64,000 nt of DNA from Candidatus Microthrix parvicella Bio17-1 (GTDB lineage Bacteria > Actinomycetota > Acidimicrobiia > Acidimicrobiales > Microtrichaceae), in NCBI RefSeq assembly GCF_000299415.1, contig NZ_AMPG01000002.1, positions 1 to 64,000 on the forward strand. The letters run 5' to 3'. Both the position numbers and the translations under genes were made by a program. Below the pieces are notes generated by a model. It saw only the letters and a list, made by a program, of their open reading frames with translations. It was not told the DNA's origin and searched no databases. Within the stretch, counting starts at the first letter, position 1. Each line of letters starts with the position of its first letter. This document shows positions 35,998 to 44,834 of this stretch, one piece after another.

Positions 35998-37401
35998 TCA
36001 CTTCGTTCGACTCGCCGCTTGACCGGTCAGAGTGACGCTTTGGTTGATACGGGGAAGGTAGACCTCCACCAGCAGCCCGCCGCCGGGTCGGTCGGCCAGG
36101 CTGAGTCCGCCACCAGAGGCCTCGGCCAACCCGAGCGCAATCGGCAGTCCCAGGCCGGTGCCCGGCGTGGCCTGGCCACCCCGCCAGAACCGTTCGAGGG
36201 CCCGAACCTTGTGTTCGTCGTCCAGGCCGGGGCCCCGGTCGGCCACCGTCAACCGAACCCGACCCTCGGCCCGCCCCAACGTCACGGTCACCTCGCCGCC
36301 GGCCGGGCTGACCGCCAGCGCATTGTCCAACAAGTTGTCGAGGATCTGCTCGACCGAACCGGGCACCGCCGAGGCCCACACGGCCCCATCGGGGCGATCG
36401 AGGCGCAACGCCACATCGGCGCCGTCGGCCATCGCCGACCAGGTGTCGATGCGGTCGGTGGCGATGACGCCCACGTCGGTGCGTTCGGCGGGAGGCGGCT
36501 GATCGGCACGGGCCAGCTTCAGCAGATCGCTCACCAGGTCGGAGAGGCGCCGGGTCTCGTCGATCGCCGCCTCCACCTCGGCGCCCTGGCCGCTCTCCCC
36601 CAGCTCGGCGGCCAGGTTCTCCAACCGCAGCCGTAGCGCTGTCAACGGGCTGCGCAGCTGGTGGGACGCATCGCCGACGAAGGCCCGCTGGGCGCTCAGC
36701 AGTTCGTCGAGACGGGTGGCCATCACCCCCATCGCGTCGGCCAGCGCAACGATCTCCTCCGGTGAATCGGCGGGAATGGGCTCCACGCTCAGATCGCCAT
36801 CGGCGAACCGGCGGGCCGAGGCCTGCAGCTCACGAAGCGGCCTGGTGACCGAGCGGGCCACCGCCCAACCGATCACCCCCACCGCGCCCAGCACCACGGC
36901 GGCAACCGCCGCCAACGACAGCCAGAACCGGTGGACGCGCTCGGCCACCTCGTGGGCATCCAACGTCAGGCGCAGCATGCCGTGCACGCTGCCGCCCGAA
37001 GCGATGGGCACCGCCACGTAGAGCAGGTCGGTGTTGAGCGTCTTGGAGTGTCGGATGCCCGAGGCCCGCTCGCCGCGCAGCGCCTGTGCGACCTCCGGGC
37101 GGGTGGAGAAGTCGCGATCGACCGCCGCGGCGGTGTCCAACACCGAAATGCCGTTGCTGTCGGTGACCACCACCCGTGCCCCGGTGCGCTCGGCGAACCG
37201 CTCGGCCTGGGAGGGGTCGATGGGTGCGCCGCCGTCCAGAACGTCCTCGTAGTACGAGGCGAGCACGACGGCGTCGCCCTCGGCAGCGGCGGTGAAGCGA
37301 TCCTCCTCACGTTGGGAATAGAAGAACGCGAGCGGAAGCTCCAACGCCAACAGCACCACCACCGTCACGGCGAGATAGCCCAGCAGCAACCGGCGGGTCA
37401 A
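35998..37401 (-). CDS. Sensor histidine kinase (HAMP, EnvZ/PhoR type)
   Basis: 467 residues. N-terminal membrane helix (LLLGYLAVTVVVLLALELPL), an extracytoplasmic sensor of about 130 residues (PAS/dCache-like, no clear family), second helix (LSLAAVAAVVLGAVGVIGW), HAMP, H-box DASHQLRSPLTALRLRLENL, N-box DNLLDNALAVSP, G boxes DRGPGLDD and GTGLGLPIA. TTG 37401 overlaps the regulator TGA (TTGA); no ATG or GTG lies nearby in frame. Paired with the preceding response regulator. Confidence 0.88.
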   Translation of the reverse strand: MTRRLLLGYLAVTVVVLLALELPLAFFYSQREEDRFTAAAEGDAVVLASYYEDVLDGGAPIDPSQAERFAERTGARVVVTDSNGISVLDTAAAVDRDFSTRPEVAQALRGERASGIRHSKTLNTDLLYVAVPIASGGSVHGMLRLTLDAHEVAERVHRFWLSLAAVAAVVLGAVGVIGWAVARSVTRPLRELQASARRFADGDLSVEPIPADSPEEIVALADAMGVMATRLDELLSAQRAFVGDASHQLRSPLTALRLRLENLAAELGESGQGAEVEAAIDETRRLSDLVSDLLKLARADQPPPAERTDVGVIATDRIDTWSAMADGADVALRLDRPDGAVWASAVPGSVEQILDNLLDNALAVSPAGGEVTVTLGRAEGRVRLTVADRGPGLDDEHKVRALERFWRGGQATPGTGLGLPIALGLAEASGGGLSLADRPGGGLLVEVYLPRINQSVTLTGQAASRTK

Positions 37402-38069
37402 CGGTCGTCGCCCAGGTCGACCAACCGAAACCCCACGCCCCGGACCGTCTCGATCAGCTCCGGCGCCAACTTTTTGCGCAGCGACGCCATGTGCACGTCC
37501 AGGGTTTTGGTCGAACCCCACCAGTGCTCGTCCCACACCGAGTCGATGAGGTGTTCGCGGGTGAGCACCGCCCCGGGGTCGGAGGCCAATTCGACCAGCA
37601 GTTCGTACTCCTTGGGGGTGAGCGACACGTTGGCGCCTCCATAGGTGACCTCCCGGGTGCGCTGATCGAGCGTCAGGGGGCCCAGCAGCACCCGACTGTC
37701 GGTCCGTACCTCCGCCTCGCCGCCGGTGCGGCGAAGCACCGCGCGAATACGGGCCACCAGCTCGCGAAAGCCGAACGGCTTGACCACGTAGTCGTCGGCG
37801 CCGAGCTCCAGAAGCAGCACCCGGTCGATCTCCTCACCGCGGGCCGACACCACGATGATCGGCACGGCCGACTCGGCCCGAAGGCGACGACAAACCTCCC
37901 GCCCATCCAGGTCGGGCAACCCCAGGTCCAACAGCACCAGGTCGGCGGCGGGAGCAGCCAGGGCGTCGGCGCCGTTGGTCACCAGGCGCACGTCGAAGCC
38001 CTCGCGCTCCAAGCCGGACCGCAGCGGCTCGCCGATGGCAGGGTCGTCCTCGACGACCAGCAGGTTCAC
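37398..38069 (-). CDS. OmpR/PhoB-family response regulator
   Basis: 223 residues. Receiver domain with the acidic pair VVEDD, phospho-acceptor in LVLLDLGLPDLDG and the conserved Lys in YVVKPFG; C-terminal winged helix with LTPKEYELLVELA and VDVHMASLRKKL-like TLDVHMASLRKKLAPE. GTG 38069 start. Divergent from the secreted Asp/His protein operon, which is therefore its most likely target; the intergenic region has TTTGTCAAACCTTTACC near 38108 that could hold regulator sites. Confidence 0.92.
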   Translation of the reverse strand: MNLLVVEDDPAIGEPLRSGLEREGFDVRLVTNGADALAAPAADLVLLDLGLPDLDGREVCRRLRAESAVPIIVVSARGEEIDRVLLLELGADDYVVKPFGFRELVARIRAVLRRTGGEAEVRTDSRVLLGPLTLDQRTREVTYGGANVSLTPKEYELLVELASDPGAVLTREHLIDSVWDEHWWGSTKTLDVHMASLRKKLAPELIETVRGVGFRLVDLGDDR

Positions 38070-38224
38070 CCCGTCACCCTGCCACGCACGGCGGCCGCCC
38101 TGGCGATCTTTGTCAAACCTTTACCTTCGCCTGGGCCGACGCTGTCGATCCGATCTCTACGTTGATGCCCGAACCCGGGACGGCACGACCGCCGCTCCGG
38201 TTGTGGCTCCCGAAAGGACCTGCT

Positions 38225-38833
38225 GTGTTGAAGAAGCGCACCGTCGTCACCTCGTTATCGATCGCCGCCATCGTCCTCGCAGGCGGCGCAGCGGTCGCCG
38301 CCAACGTCGGCATCCTCAGCGCCGCCGACGACACCCCGATCGGCACCCTGTCCGCTCAGGCCGACATGGCCGGTGTGGCGCCTACGTCACCGCCCAGCAC
38401 CTCCACCGCCACGTCGGCCGACGCCCCGCAGCGATTTGCGGTAGAAAACGCCGGGCAGGTCGAGGTGCTGCGCAACGGGTCCAAGCTGACGCTGGGCGAG
38501 GTGGTGCCGTCGGCTGGATGGCAGGCCCGGCCCGGGACCGTCACCTCCAACTCGGTCGACGTGACCTTCACCTCGGGGGCCGACCAGCTGGTGTTCACCG
38601 CCACGTTGGCCGGCGATGGCACCATCACCGGCGCGGCGAAGCGCCCGGGGCAAACATCCGAGCCAATCCCCCAGGCCACCGCAGCCCCGACGGCCCAAGG
38701 CCACGATGACGATCACGCCGACTCCGACCACGACCAGGCCGACCACGACGACGATCATTCCAAGAGTGACCACGACAAGTCCGGCCACGACAGCAAGAAC
38801 GACGACCACGACGGGAAAGACGACGATGACTGA
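38225..38833 (+). CDS. Secreted protein with Asp/His-rich metal-binding tail
   Basis: 202 residues from GTG 38225 (AAAGGA upstream). Signal peptide KKRTVVTSLSIAAIVLAGGA with likely cleavage after AVAA. A central beta-rich region of about 70 residues (VEVLRNGSKLTLGEVVPSAG, VDVTFTSGADQLVFTATL) is not recognised. The last 45 residues are almost only Asp, His, Ser and Lys (DHDDDHSKSDHDKSGHD), a pattern that can bind divalent metals. First gene of an operon with ApbE and a ferric-reductase-like protein, which suggests a role in extracytoplasmic metal or electron handling. Confidence 0.7.
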   Translation: MLKKRTVVTSLSIAAIVLAGGAAVAANVGILSAADDTPIGTLSAQADMAGVAPTSPPSTSTATSADAPQRFAVENAGQVEVLRNGSKLTLGEVVPSAGWQARPGTVTSNSVDVTFTSGADQLVFTATLAGDGTITGAAKRPGQTSEPIPQATAAPTAQGHDDDHADSDHDQADHDDDHSKSDHDKSGHDSKNDDHDGKDDDD

Positions 38834-39299
38834 CCCCGGAAACCCGACAGCTCAACAGCGACGCCTTGCCGAGCTACAGGCCCGACGGCCGAAGGCCAAG
38901 CGACGCCACCCCGCCCGTGCCAGCCGCATCGCAGTGCTCGGCCTGAGCACCACCGCAATGTTTGGCATCGTGGCCAAGCTGGGCGTCGATGCCAACAGCC
39001 AGACGGTCGCCACCACCGGCACGCCAAGCGCCCAGGCTGCGACGGTGCCGGCCGGCAATGCCGCGGCGACGCTCACCGACCGGTCGGCCGAGGCCGCCAT
39101 CGACGCCGAGCTGGCAAACGCCACGGTGGTCACCGCTCCCCCCATCCGGGTGACCGTCCCGCCGGCCGGGGACGCCGGAACGCTCAGCCCCTCGAGCTCG
39201 TCGTCTGCGTACGACCCAAGCTCCTACAGGCCCACCCCTGTTGGTGCTGCCATGCCACGTCCCGCTCCAGCACCGGTCCGGACCAGTGGCAGCAACTGA
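38826..39299 (+). CDS. Small membrane-anchored protein of unknown function
   Basis: 157 residues starting at ATG 38826, overlapping the preceding stop by eight bases. A basic N-terminus (LQARRPKAKRRHPARASR) precedes one membrane helix (IAVLGLSTTAMFGIVAKLG); the rest is Ala, Thr, Pro and Ser rich and probably outside the cell. No FMN-binding or cupredoxin motif is seen. Position between the secreted Asp/His protein and ApbE suggests a structural or linker role. Confidence 0.6.
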   Translation: MTDPGNPTAQQRRLAELQARRPKAKRRHPARASRIAVLGLSTTAMFGIVAKLGVDANSQTVATTGTPSAQAATVPAGNAAATLTDRSAEAAIDAELANATVVTAPPIRVTVPPAGDAGTLSPSSSSSAYDPSSYRPTPVGAAMPRPAPAPVRTSGSN

Positions 39300-40251
39300 G
39301 ACCACGTTCCGTGCCATGGCCAGCTCGGTCGTGATCATCACGCTCGACGGTCCGGCATCGGCGGGCCGGGACGCTCGCCTCCGGCTAATCGAGTTGGAGG
39401 CGCTCTGGAGCCGCTTCGCTCCGGGCAGCGACATCGACCGGCTCAACACGGCGGCGGGCTCACCAGTTCCGGTCAGCCGCTCGACGATCACGTTGCTGCA
39501 GACGATGGTTGCGGCGGCCAACGCGACGGGAGGCCGCTACGACCCCACGGTGCTGCCTGCGCTGCTCGAGGCCGGCTACCGGGCCAGCATCGACGACGCC
39601 GACCGCATCACCACGCTGCCGTCGGGGCCCCATCGAAGCTGCGTCGGGATGAGCGAGGTGCACATCGATGGCGATGCGAGCACGGTGACGCTTCCACCGG
39701 ACGTGGCCATCGACCCCGGAGGCATCGGGAAGGGCCTCGCCGCCGACCTGGTCGCCGAGCAACTGGTGCTCGACGGAGCGGCCGGGGCACTCGTCAGCAT
39801 CGGCGGGGACCTGGCGGTCGCCGGCGAGTCACCCCAGGGGCACGGATGGGAGGTGGAGGTGGAGGATCCCCACAGGCCCGTCGATGCGCTGGCGCACCTG
39901 GCAGTGCCCGCCGGCGGCGTGGCCACCTCGTCCACGATCAGCCGACGCTGGTGCGTGGACGGCACGATCACCCACCATGTGATCGACCCTCGCACCGGCG
40001 TCGCCTCGACCACCGACCTGGTTGCGGTCACCGTCGTTGCGCCCCGGGCCTGGCTGGCCGAGGCCCACGCCACCGGTGCGTTGCTCGGCGGGCGCGGCCA
40101 GGTGCTGGAGTACGCCAGGGAGCACCGCCTGGAAGCACTGGCCGTCGATGTGGAGGGCCGGGTATTGACCACCGACGGTCTTGAGCCCACCCTGACCCGT
40201 CCGACCCTGAGCCGTCCCATCCCATCGTTGCGCGAGAAGGTTCGGTCATGA
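39286..40251 (+). CDS. apbE: FAD:protein FMN transferase
   Basis: 321 residues from GTG 39286 (14-base overlap with the previous gene). ApbE attaches FMN from FAD to Thr/Ser of extracytoplasmic proteins. Family landmarks: FRAMASSVVI near the start, LWSRFAPGSDIDRLN, AIDPGGIGKGLAADL, GALVSIGGDLAV, HHVIDPRTGVAS and the C-terminal AHATGALLGG. A typical signal peptide is not evident at the GTG. No FMN-accepting (FMN_bind) protein is encoded next to it. Confidence 0.9.
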   Translation: MAATETTFRAMASSVVIITLDGPASAGRDARLRLIELEALWSRFAPGSDIDRLNTAAGSPVPVSRSTITLLQTMVAAANATGGRYDPTVLPALLEAGYRASIDDADRITTLPSGPHRSCVGMSEVHIDGDASTVTLPPDVAIDPGGIGKGLAADLVAEQLVLDGAAGALVSIGGDLAVAGESPQGHGWEVEVEDPHRPVDALAHLAVPAGGVATSSTISRRWCVDGTITHHVIDPRTGVASTTDLVAVTVVAPRAWLAEAHATGALLGGRGQVLEYAREHRLEALAVDVEGRVLTTDGLEPTLTRPTLSRPIPSLREKVRS

Positions 40252-40817
40252 ACAGTCAGGTGTGGTGGTTCGTCACCCGGGCGTCGGGAATGGTCGCCTG
40301 GGTGCTGCTGACCGCAACCGTGCTGTGGGGCATCCTGCTGCCCGCAAAGATGTTTCCCAAGCAGCGTCCGGCCTGGATCCTGGACCTCCACCGCTGGATG
40401 GCCGGCCTCACCATCGGGTTTCTCGCAGTCCACCTGGGATCGCTGGTCGCCGACAGCTACCTGCACTTCAGCCTCACCGGGCTGTTGGTGCCCGGCCAGT
40501 CCGAGTACCGGACGTGGGCGGTGGCGCTCGGCATCCTCGCCATGTGGCTTCTGCTCATCGTCGAGCTGACATCGCTGGCCAAGAAGCACCTGCCCCGTCG
40601 GGCGTGGCACGCCGTCCACCTGTTCAGCTACGCCGCGTTCATGTTGACGAGCCTGCACGGCGTACTGGCCGGCACCGACGCCGCCAACCCGTTGTTCCTC
40701 GCCACCACGATCGCTGCGGTGGTGGCGGTGGTGTTCGCCACCGTGTACCGGGTGATCACCCGCCGGGAGCGTGGCCGGCGTGTCAGGCGCCTGGATCCAA
40801 CGGCAGCGGCCCGTTAG
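40248..40817 (+). CDS. Ferric-reductase-like transmembrane heme protein
   Basis: 189 residues, five or so membrane helices. Candidate heme-ligating histidines sit in LDLHRWMAGL, FLAVHLGSL, WHAVHLFSY and MLTSLHGVLAG, the pattern of the ferric reductase/MsrQ-type heme b domain. ATG 40248 overlaps the apbE stop by four bases. Likely passes electrons across the membrane, possibly to a flavinylated partner made by ApbE. Confidence 0.85.
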   Translation: MNSQVWWFVTRASGMVAWVLLTATVLWGILLPAKMFPKQRPAWILDLHRWMAGLTIGFLAVHLGSLVADSYLHFSLTGLLVPGQSEYRTWAVALGILAMWLLLIVELTSLAKKHLPRRAWHAVHLFSYAAFMLTSLHGVLAGTDAANPLFLATTIAAVVAVVFATVYRVITRRERGRRVRRLDPTAAAR

Positions 40818-41095
40818 TGAGGACCGAAGATCGACAGCGCGATCAGGATGCCTGCCACCGAGAACAGGGCGCTGAGCAGCACGGCGAGCGGTCGCCGCAT
40901 GGCCGACTCGAAATCAGCCCGGACTCGAAGGCCGGAATTCTCGATCTTGTGCTCCAGCAGCTCGCGAAGTTGATCAAGATCCCGCTTGGTGGCGACGTCA
41001 GCCGAACCCACAGGCGGAAGCATCTCCATCATCGTGCTGGCCCCCCTTTCACCTACGACATCATCCAGCTGTTGGTGTAAACGGTACCGCTGCAA
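40814..41095 (-). CDS. Small coiled-coil membrane protein, paralogue B
   Basis: 93 residues, clearly related to the gene at 34230-34547: RYRLHQQLDDVVGERGAST, MMEMLPPVGSADVATKRDLD, then a charged helix and the membrane segment LLSALFSVAGILIALSIFG. TTG 41095 is the only plausible start and lies inside the 3' end of the TetR gene (35-base overlap), preceded by AGGCGG. Convergent with the ferric-reductase-like gene, overlapping its stop by four bases. Confidence 0.7.
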   Translation of the reverse strand: MQRYRLHQQLDDVVGERGASTMMEMLPPVGSADVATKRDLDQLRELLEHKIENSGLRVRADFESAMRRPLAVLLSALFSVAGILIALSIFGPH

Positions 41096-41678
41096 GTCCG
41101 CCTGCCAGACGGTCGAAGGAGGCTTTGACCAGATCGGGCAGCGGTTCCTGGTGGCCGGTCAGGATCCAGTGGCTGATTGACGATCGCATGCAGGCCAACG
41201 CGGTCGCGGCCATGAGCCGGGGCGTGACGTCGTCGGCGCCGGCGCCGCTTCGTCGGGACAGGACATCGGCCACGGCGCTTTCCCACCCTGCTTGAAGTTG
41301 GAGGCTGCGGGCCTGGACCGACGGGTTGACGGCCATAATCGCGAAGCGGCGGATGAGCTGAACGCGTTCGGCCTCGTAATCGGCGGCGACCGTTGCGAAC
41401 GAGGTGCTCAGCGCCAGCCAGGGAGGTTCGGCCGGCGGGCGGCGGGCGAGTTCGTTCGTGGTGCGTTCAAGCCGATCGGCGTAATCGGCCAGCACCACGT
41501 CCTCCTTGGTCGGGAAATAGGCAAAGAACGTGCGCGGCGCAATGTCGGCCGCAGCGGCGATGTCGTCGATGGTGGTGGCATCAAACCCGTTGGCTTCGAA
41601 TCGGTCGATTGCCACCGCCTCGATGCGTTGTCGCCGTTCCCGCTTCTTGCGTTCTCGCAATCCCAGTTCACCTTGCAC
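41061..41678 (-). CDS. TetR-family transcriptional regulator
   Basis: 205 residues. N-terminal helix-turn-helix: RERKKRERRQRIEAVAIDRF, TTIDDIAAAADIAPRTFFAYF with PTKEDVV. The C-terminal ligand-binding domain is divergent. GTG 41678 has GGAGG directly against it, so initiation a little downstream is possible. Divergent from the MMPL transporter gene with a palindromic site between them; expected to repress that transporter and itself. Confidence 0.9.
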   Translation of the reverse strand: MQGELGLRERKKRERRQRIEAVAIDRFEANGFDATTIDDIAAAADIAPRTFFAYFPTKEDVVLADYADRLERTTNELARRPPAEPPWLALSTSFATVAADYEAERVQLIRRFAIMAVNPSVQARSLQLQAGWESAVADVLSRRSGAGADDVTPRLMAATALACMRSSISHWILTGHQEPLPDLVKASFDRLAGGLAAVPFTPTAG

Positions 41679-41687
41679 CCTCCGATC

Positions 41688-41717
41688 TTGACATTTCGAC
41701 GCAGCTCCCGCAATACT
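41688..41717 (+). promoter_or_regulatory. Promoter of the MMPL transporter gene
   Basis: Consensus -35 TTGACA (41688-41693), 18-base spacer, -10 AATACT (41712-41717). It predicts a start near 41724 and a leader of about 54 bases to ATG 41778. Confidence 0.55.
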
Positions 41718-41729
41718 GCAGTCACTGCA
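41717..41729. promoter_or_regulatory. Palindromic TetR-type operator
   Basis: TGCAGTCACTGCA is a perfect palindrome with one central base. It overlaps the last base of the -10 box and the predicted transcription start of the MMPL gene, the position expected for TetR repression. Binding by the adjacent TetR is inference. Confidence 0.55.
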
Positions 41730-41740
41730 CTTTTATTGAC

Positions 41741-41758
41741 GCTCGCTCGCTCGCTCGC
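41741..41758. repeat. GCTC tetranucleotide repeat in the MMPL leader
   Basis: Four GCTC units plus GC lie between the operator and the ribosome binding site AAGAGGAG. Being in the untranslated leader, a slippage here would change spacing but not reading frame. Confidence 0.7.
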
Positions 41759-41777
41759 CACTTCAAGAGGAGTCACC

Positions 41778-43982
41778 ATGTCAACCTGGCTGTACCGAAT
41801 TGGGCGGTTCGCTGATCGGCGGAGGTTCTGGGTCATCGGTGCGTGGCTGATCCTCGCCGTGACCGCAGTGGGCATCAATCGGGTCGGAGGCGGCGGAACC
41901 GTCGACAACTTCGAGGTTCCGGGCGTCGAATCCCAGGCGGCGATCGACCTGCTGAAGGCGCGTTTCCCCGAGCGGGCCGGGGCCACCGCCATGTTGGTGT
42001 TTCATGTATCCGACGGGGTGGTCACCGACCCGAAGAATGCTGCCGGGATCGAGCAGACCATGGCCGAGGTTCGCTCCCTGGACCACGTGCTGACAGCGAC
42101 CGATCCGCTGGCCGGACCGATGTCGAAGTCGCCCGACGGCGCCACCGCGTTTGCGGCGGTCCAATACGACCGCTCGACCGCCGACTTGGGTCATCCGGCC
42201 GTGGAGGCGCTGACCAAGACCGCCACTCCGGCCACAACGGCCGGAGTCCAGGTGGAGTTTGGAGGCGAACTGCCGACGGTGCTGAAGGAGCGGACGACCG
42301 GACCTGCCGAGATGATCGGCATGATCGCCGCCCTGATCATTCTGTTTGTGACCTTCCGCAGCGTCATTGCCTCGGTCATGCCCCTCGGTGCAGCCGTCGC
42401 AGGCCTGGTCGTCGGGTTGTCGCTGGTCGGATTGCTCGGCGCCTGGATCAATATTCCATCGGTGGCGCCGCGGCTGGGCACGATGATCGGCCTCGGGGTC
42501 GGGATCGACTACGCGTTGTTCATCCTGAGCCGCCATCGCGACAACCTTGACGCCGGCCTTTCCAATTCGGAATCGATTGGGCAGACCAACGCCACCGCCG
42601 GCGAGGCGGTCGTCGTGGCAGGAGGCACCGTCGTGGTGGCCATTCTCGGACTGCAGCTCGCCGGAATCCCCTTTGTGGCTGCACTCGGCTACTCGGCGTC
42701 CCTGGTGGTGGCCGTAGCCGTGGCGGTGGCCATTACGTTGCTGCCGGCAGTGCTCGGCGTGGTCGGCCGGCGGGTGCTGCCAAGGTCGCACCGCCAGGTC
42801 GAGGTTCGTCGGCCCGTCGGCACCAAGCCGGTCGACACGACCGGGACCGACGGAACACACAGCGGTTGGGTGCGATGGGCCCACTGGGTGGCCTATCACC
42901 CCTGGCGATCGGCGATCACCGCCACCTTCGTGTTACTGCTCCTGGCGGTGCCGATGCTCGATATGCGGCTCGGCCAGGCCGACGCCGGCACCGATCCTGT
43001 CAGCACCACGCACCGGCGGGCGTACGATCTGCTCGCCAACGGATTCGGCGCCGGGTTCAACGGACCGCTCTTGGTGGTGGTCGACCTCGGCACCTCGGCC
43101 GACGCGTCGGCCGACGCGTTGGTGCTCGACCGCATCGCCACCGCCATCAGAAACGATTCCGGCGTTCGGGTGGCCTCGCCGGCATCGGTCAACGAAGCAG
43201 GCGACACAGCCCTGATCACCGCCATCCCCACGACCAAACCCCAGGATCAGGCAACCAGCGGCCTGGTGCACCGCCTCCGGCGCACCACGTTGCCCACGGC
43301 GACCGCCGGCACCGACGCCAAGGCCCTGGTCGGGGGTCCGACCGCAGGTTTCATCGACCAGTCCGACAAGATCTCGGCACGGCTCCCTTGGTTCATCCTC
43401 GCCGTCGTCTCGCTGTCGTTTCTGCTGCTGATGGCGGTGTTCAGGTCGGTGTTGGTGCCGTTGAAGGCGGCGCTGCTGAACCTGCTGTCAATCGGCGCCG
43501 CCTACGGCGTGGTGGTCGCCGTGTTCCAGTGGGGCTGGGGCAGGTCGCTGATCGGGTTGGATGAGGCGGTGCCGATCGCCTCGTTCGTGCCGATGATGAT
43601 GTTCGCCATCCTGTTCGGGCTGTCGATGGACTACGAGGTCTTCATCCTGTCCCGCATCCGGGAGGAGTACCACGGGGGGCACAGCAACATCGACAGCGTG
43701 GTCGAGGGCCTCGGCGCCACTGCCAAGGTGATCAGCGCCGCCGCCTTGATCATGATCAGCGTGTTCCTCGGGTTCGTCGCCGGCGACGATCCGGTGGTCA
43801 AGATGATGGGCGTCGGGCTCGCAACCGCCGTTGCGGTCGACGCCACGATCGTTCGCATGGTGCTCGTGCCTGCCACGATGACGCTGGTGGGCGACGCCAA
43901 CTGGTGGTTGCCCAAGTGGCTCGACCGGCTCCTTCCACGCCTCGAACTCGATCGACCGCCAAGCCACGAGGCCACCGACTGA
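41778..43982 (+). CDS. MMPL/RND-family membrane transporter
   Basis: 734 residues in two tandem halves, each one membrane helix, an extracytoplasmic loop and five clustered helices. First half: WVIGAWLILAVTAVGINRV and LGTMIGLGVGIDYALFILSRHRD; second half: FVPMMMFAILFGLSMDYEVFILSRIREE, the paired GxxxDY motifs that carry protons in MMPL proteins. Such actinobacterial pumps export lipids or drugs. ATG 41778 has AAGAGGAG. The frame is open upstream to 41292 but that stretch lies opposite the TetR gene and is not coding. Confidence 0.93.
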   Translation: MSTWLYRIGRFADRRRFWVIGAWLILAVTAVGINRVGGGGTVDNFEVPGVESQAAIDLLKARFPERAGATAMLVFHVSDGVVTDPKNAAGIEQTMAEVRSLDHVLTATDPLAGPMSKSPDGATAFAAVQYDRSTADLGHPAVEALTKTATPATTAGVQVEFGGELPTVLKERTTGPAEMIGMIAALIILFVTFRSVIASVMPLGAAVAGLVVGLSLVGLLGAWINIPSVAPRLGTMIGLGVGIDYALFILSRHRDNLDAGLSNSESIGQTNATAGEAVVVAGGTVVVAILGLQLAGIPFVAALGYSASLVVAVAVAVAITLLPAVLGVVGRRVLPRSHRQVEVRRPVGTKPVDTTGTDGTHSGWVRWAHWVAYHPWRSAITATFVLLLLAVPMLDMRLGQADAGTDPVSTTHRRAYDLLANGFGAGFNGPLLVVVDLGTSADASADALVLDRIATAIRNDSGVRVASPASVNEAGDTALITAIPTTKPQDQATSGLVHRLRRTTLPTATAGTDAKALVGGPTAGFIDQSDKISARLPWFILAVVSLSFLLLMAVFRSVLVPLKAALLNLLSIGAAYGVVVAVFQWGWGRSLIGLDEAVPIASFVPMMMFAILFGLSMDYEVFILSRIREEYHGGHSNIDSVVEGLGATAKVISAAALIMISVFLGFVAGDDPVVKMMGVGLATAVAVDATIVRMVLVPATMTLVGDANWWLPKWLDRLLPRLELDRPPSHEATD

Positions 43983-43983
43983 C

Positions 43984-44000
43984 CGGACGAACGAAGTCCG
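43984..44000. terminator. Hairpin between convergent MMPL and coaE genes
   Basis: CGGAC (43984-43988) and GTCCG (43996-44000) pair around a seven-base loop, one base after the MMPL stop. Short stem, no T tract. Confidence 0.4.
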
Positions 44001-44006
44001 CCGCAG

Positions 44007-44645
44007 CTACTTCGAGCCGTAGCGCAAGGTGGCGTCGGAACGCTCGCCACCGTCGCGCCGAGCCTTGAGGTCGGCCCAAAGTTCGTCGACGGCCTCGACG
44101 AGCGCCGAGTGATCCCCCGAGTTGTCGATCACCCAGTCGGCCAGCTTGCGCCGCTCCTCGCGGGAGGCCTGAGCCGCGACGCGTTTGCGAGCGTCGGTCT
44201 CGTCAAAGTCGCGATGACGAACCAGACGATCGACGGCCGCCTCGGGGTCGACGTCCACCACGACAACCCCGGCCAAACCGGCGAGGCCCGACTCGGTGAG
44301 CAGCGGCACGTCCATGATCACCACGTGGTCGGTTTCGGCCTGCGCCAGCACGCGGTTTGCCAGTTCGGTGCGCACGGCAGGATGGACGATGGCGTTCAGG
44401 TCGGCAAGCGCCGCCTCATCACCGAACACCTCGTTGGCCACCGCCGCACGGTCGAGGCTGCCGTCCTCGTTGAGGATCTCCTCACCGAAGCGCTCCACCA
44501 TGGCAACCAGTACCGGCTGCCCTGGGGCCTGCAACTCGTGCACCACAGCGTCAGCATCGACCAGCACCGCCCCCCGCTCCACCAGCAGCCCCGCCACCGT
44601 CGACTTGCCCGACCCGATTCCGCCCGTCAATCCAACCAACAACAT
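44007..44645 (-). CDS. coaE: Dephospho-CoA kinase
   Basis: Final step of coenzyme A synthesis: phosphorylates the 3'-hydroxyl of dephospho-CoA. The 212-residue protein has the P-loop LTGGIGSGKSTVAGLL, DADAVVHELQAPG, HPAVRTELAN, IMDVPLLTESG and DNSGD near the C-terminus. ATG 44645 gives the standard N-terminus MLLVGLTGGIGSGK; the open frame to 44888 is antisense to the kinase gene start and is not used. Confidence 0.95.
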   Translation of the reverse strand: MLLVGLTGGIGSGKSTVAGLLVERGAVLVDADAVVHELQAPGQPVLVAMVERFGEEILNEDGSLDRAAVANEVFGDEAALADLNAIVHPAVRTELANRVLAQAETDHVVIMDVPLLTESGLAGLAGVVVVDVDPEAAVDRLVRHRDFDETDARKRVAAQASREERRKLADWVIDNSGDHSALVEAVDELWADLKARRDGGERSDATLRYGSK

Positions 44646-44834
44646 GGCGGGCGACGGTAGCAGCCACACCACTGTTGACCTCAGATGTGGCGCTCCCCTG
44701 CCGATGGACTCCCGGGCAGGTTGTCCGGCCTGCATCTCGCCACCTCCGTCGTGGTCGACGGCATCTCCCAAACGAGGCCCATGGGAACCAACTGGTCCAC
44801 AGCCGACCCCGAACCGCCTTACCAGGAGTGCCCC

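Noticed and set aside
41292-41777. N-terminal extension of the MMPL protein
   Set aside because: It is opposite the TetR gene and would bury the promoter, operator and a strong ribosome binding site.
44646-44834. Membrane sensor domain for the NarL-type kinase
   Set aside because: The upstream in-frame stretch lies in the coaE-kinase intergenic region, has no hydrophobic helix, and a good ribosome binding site points to GTG 44835.
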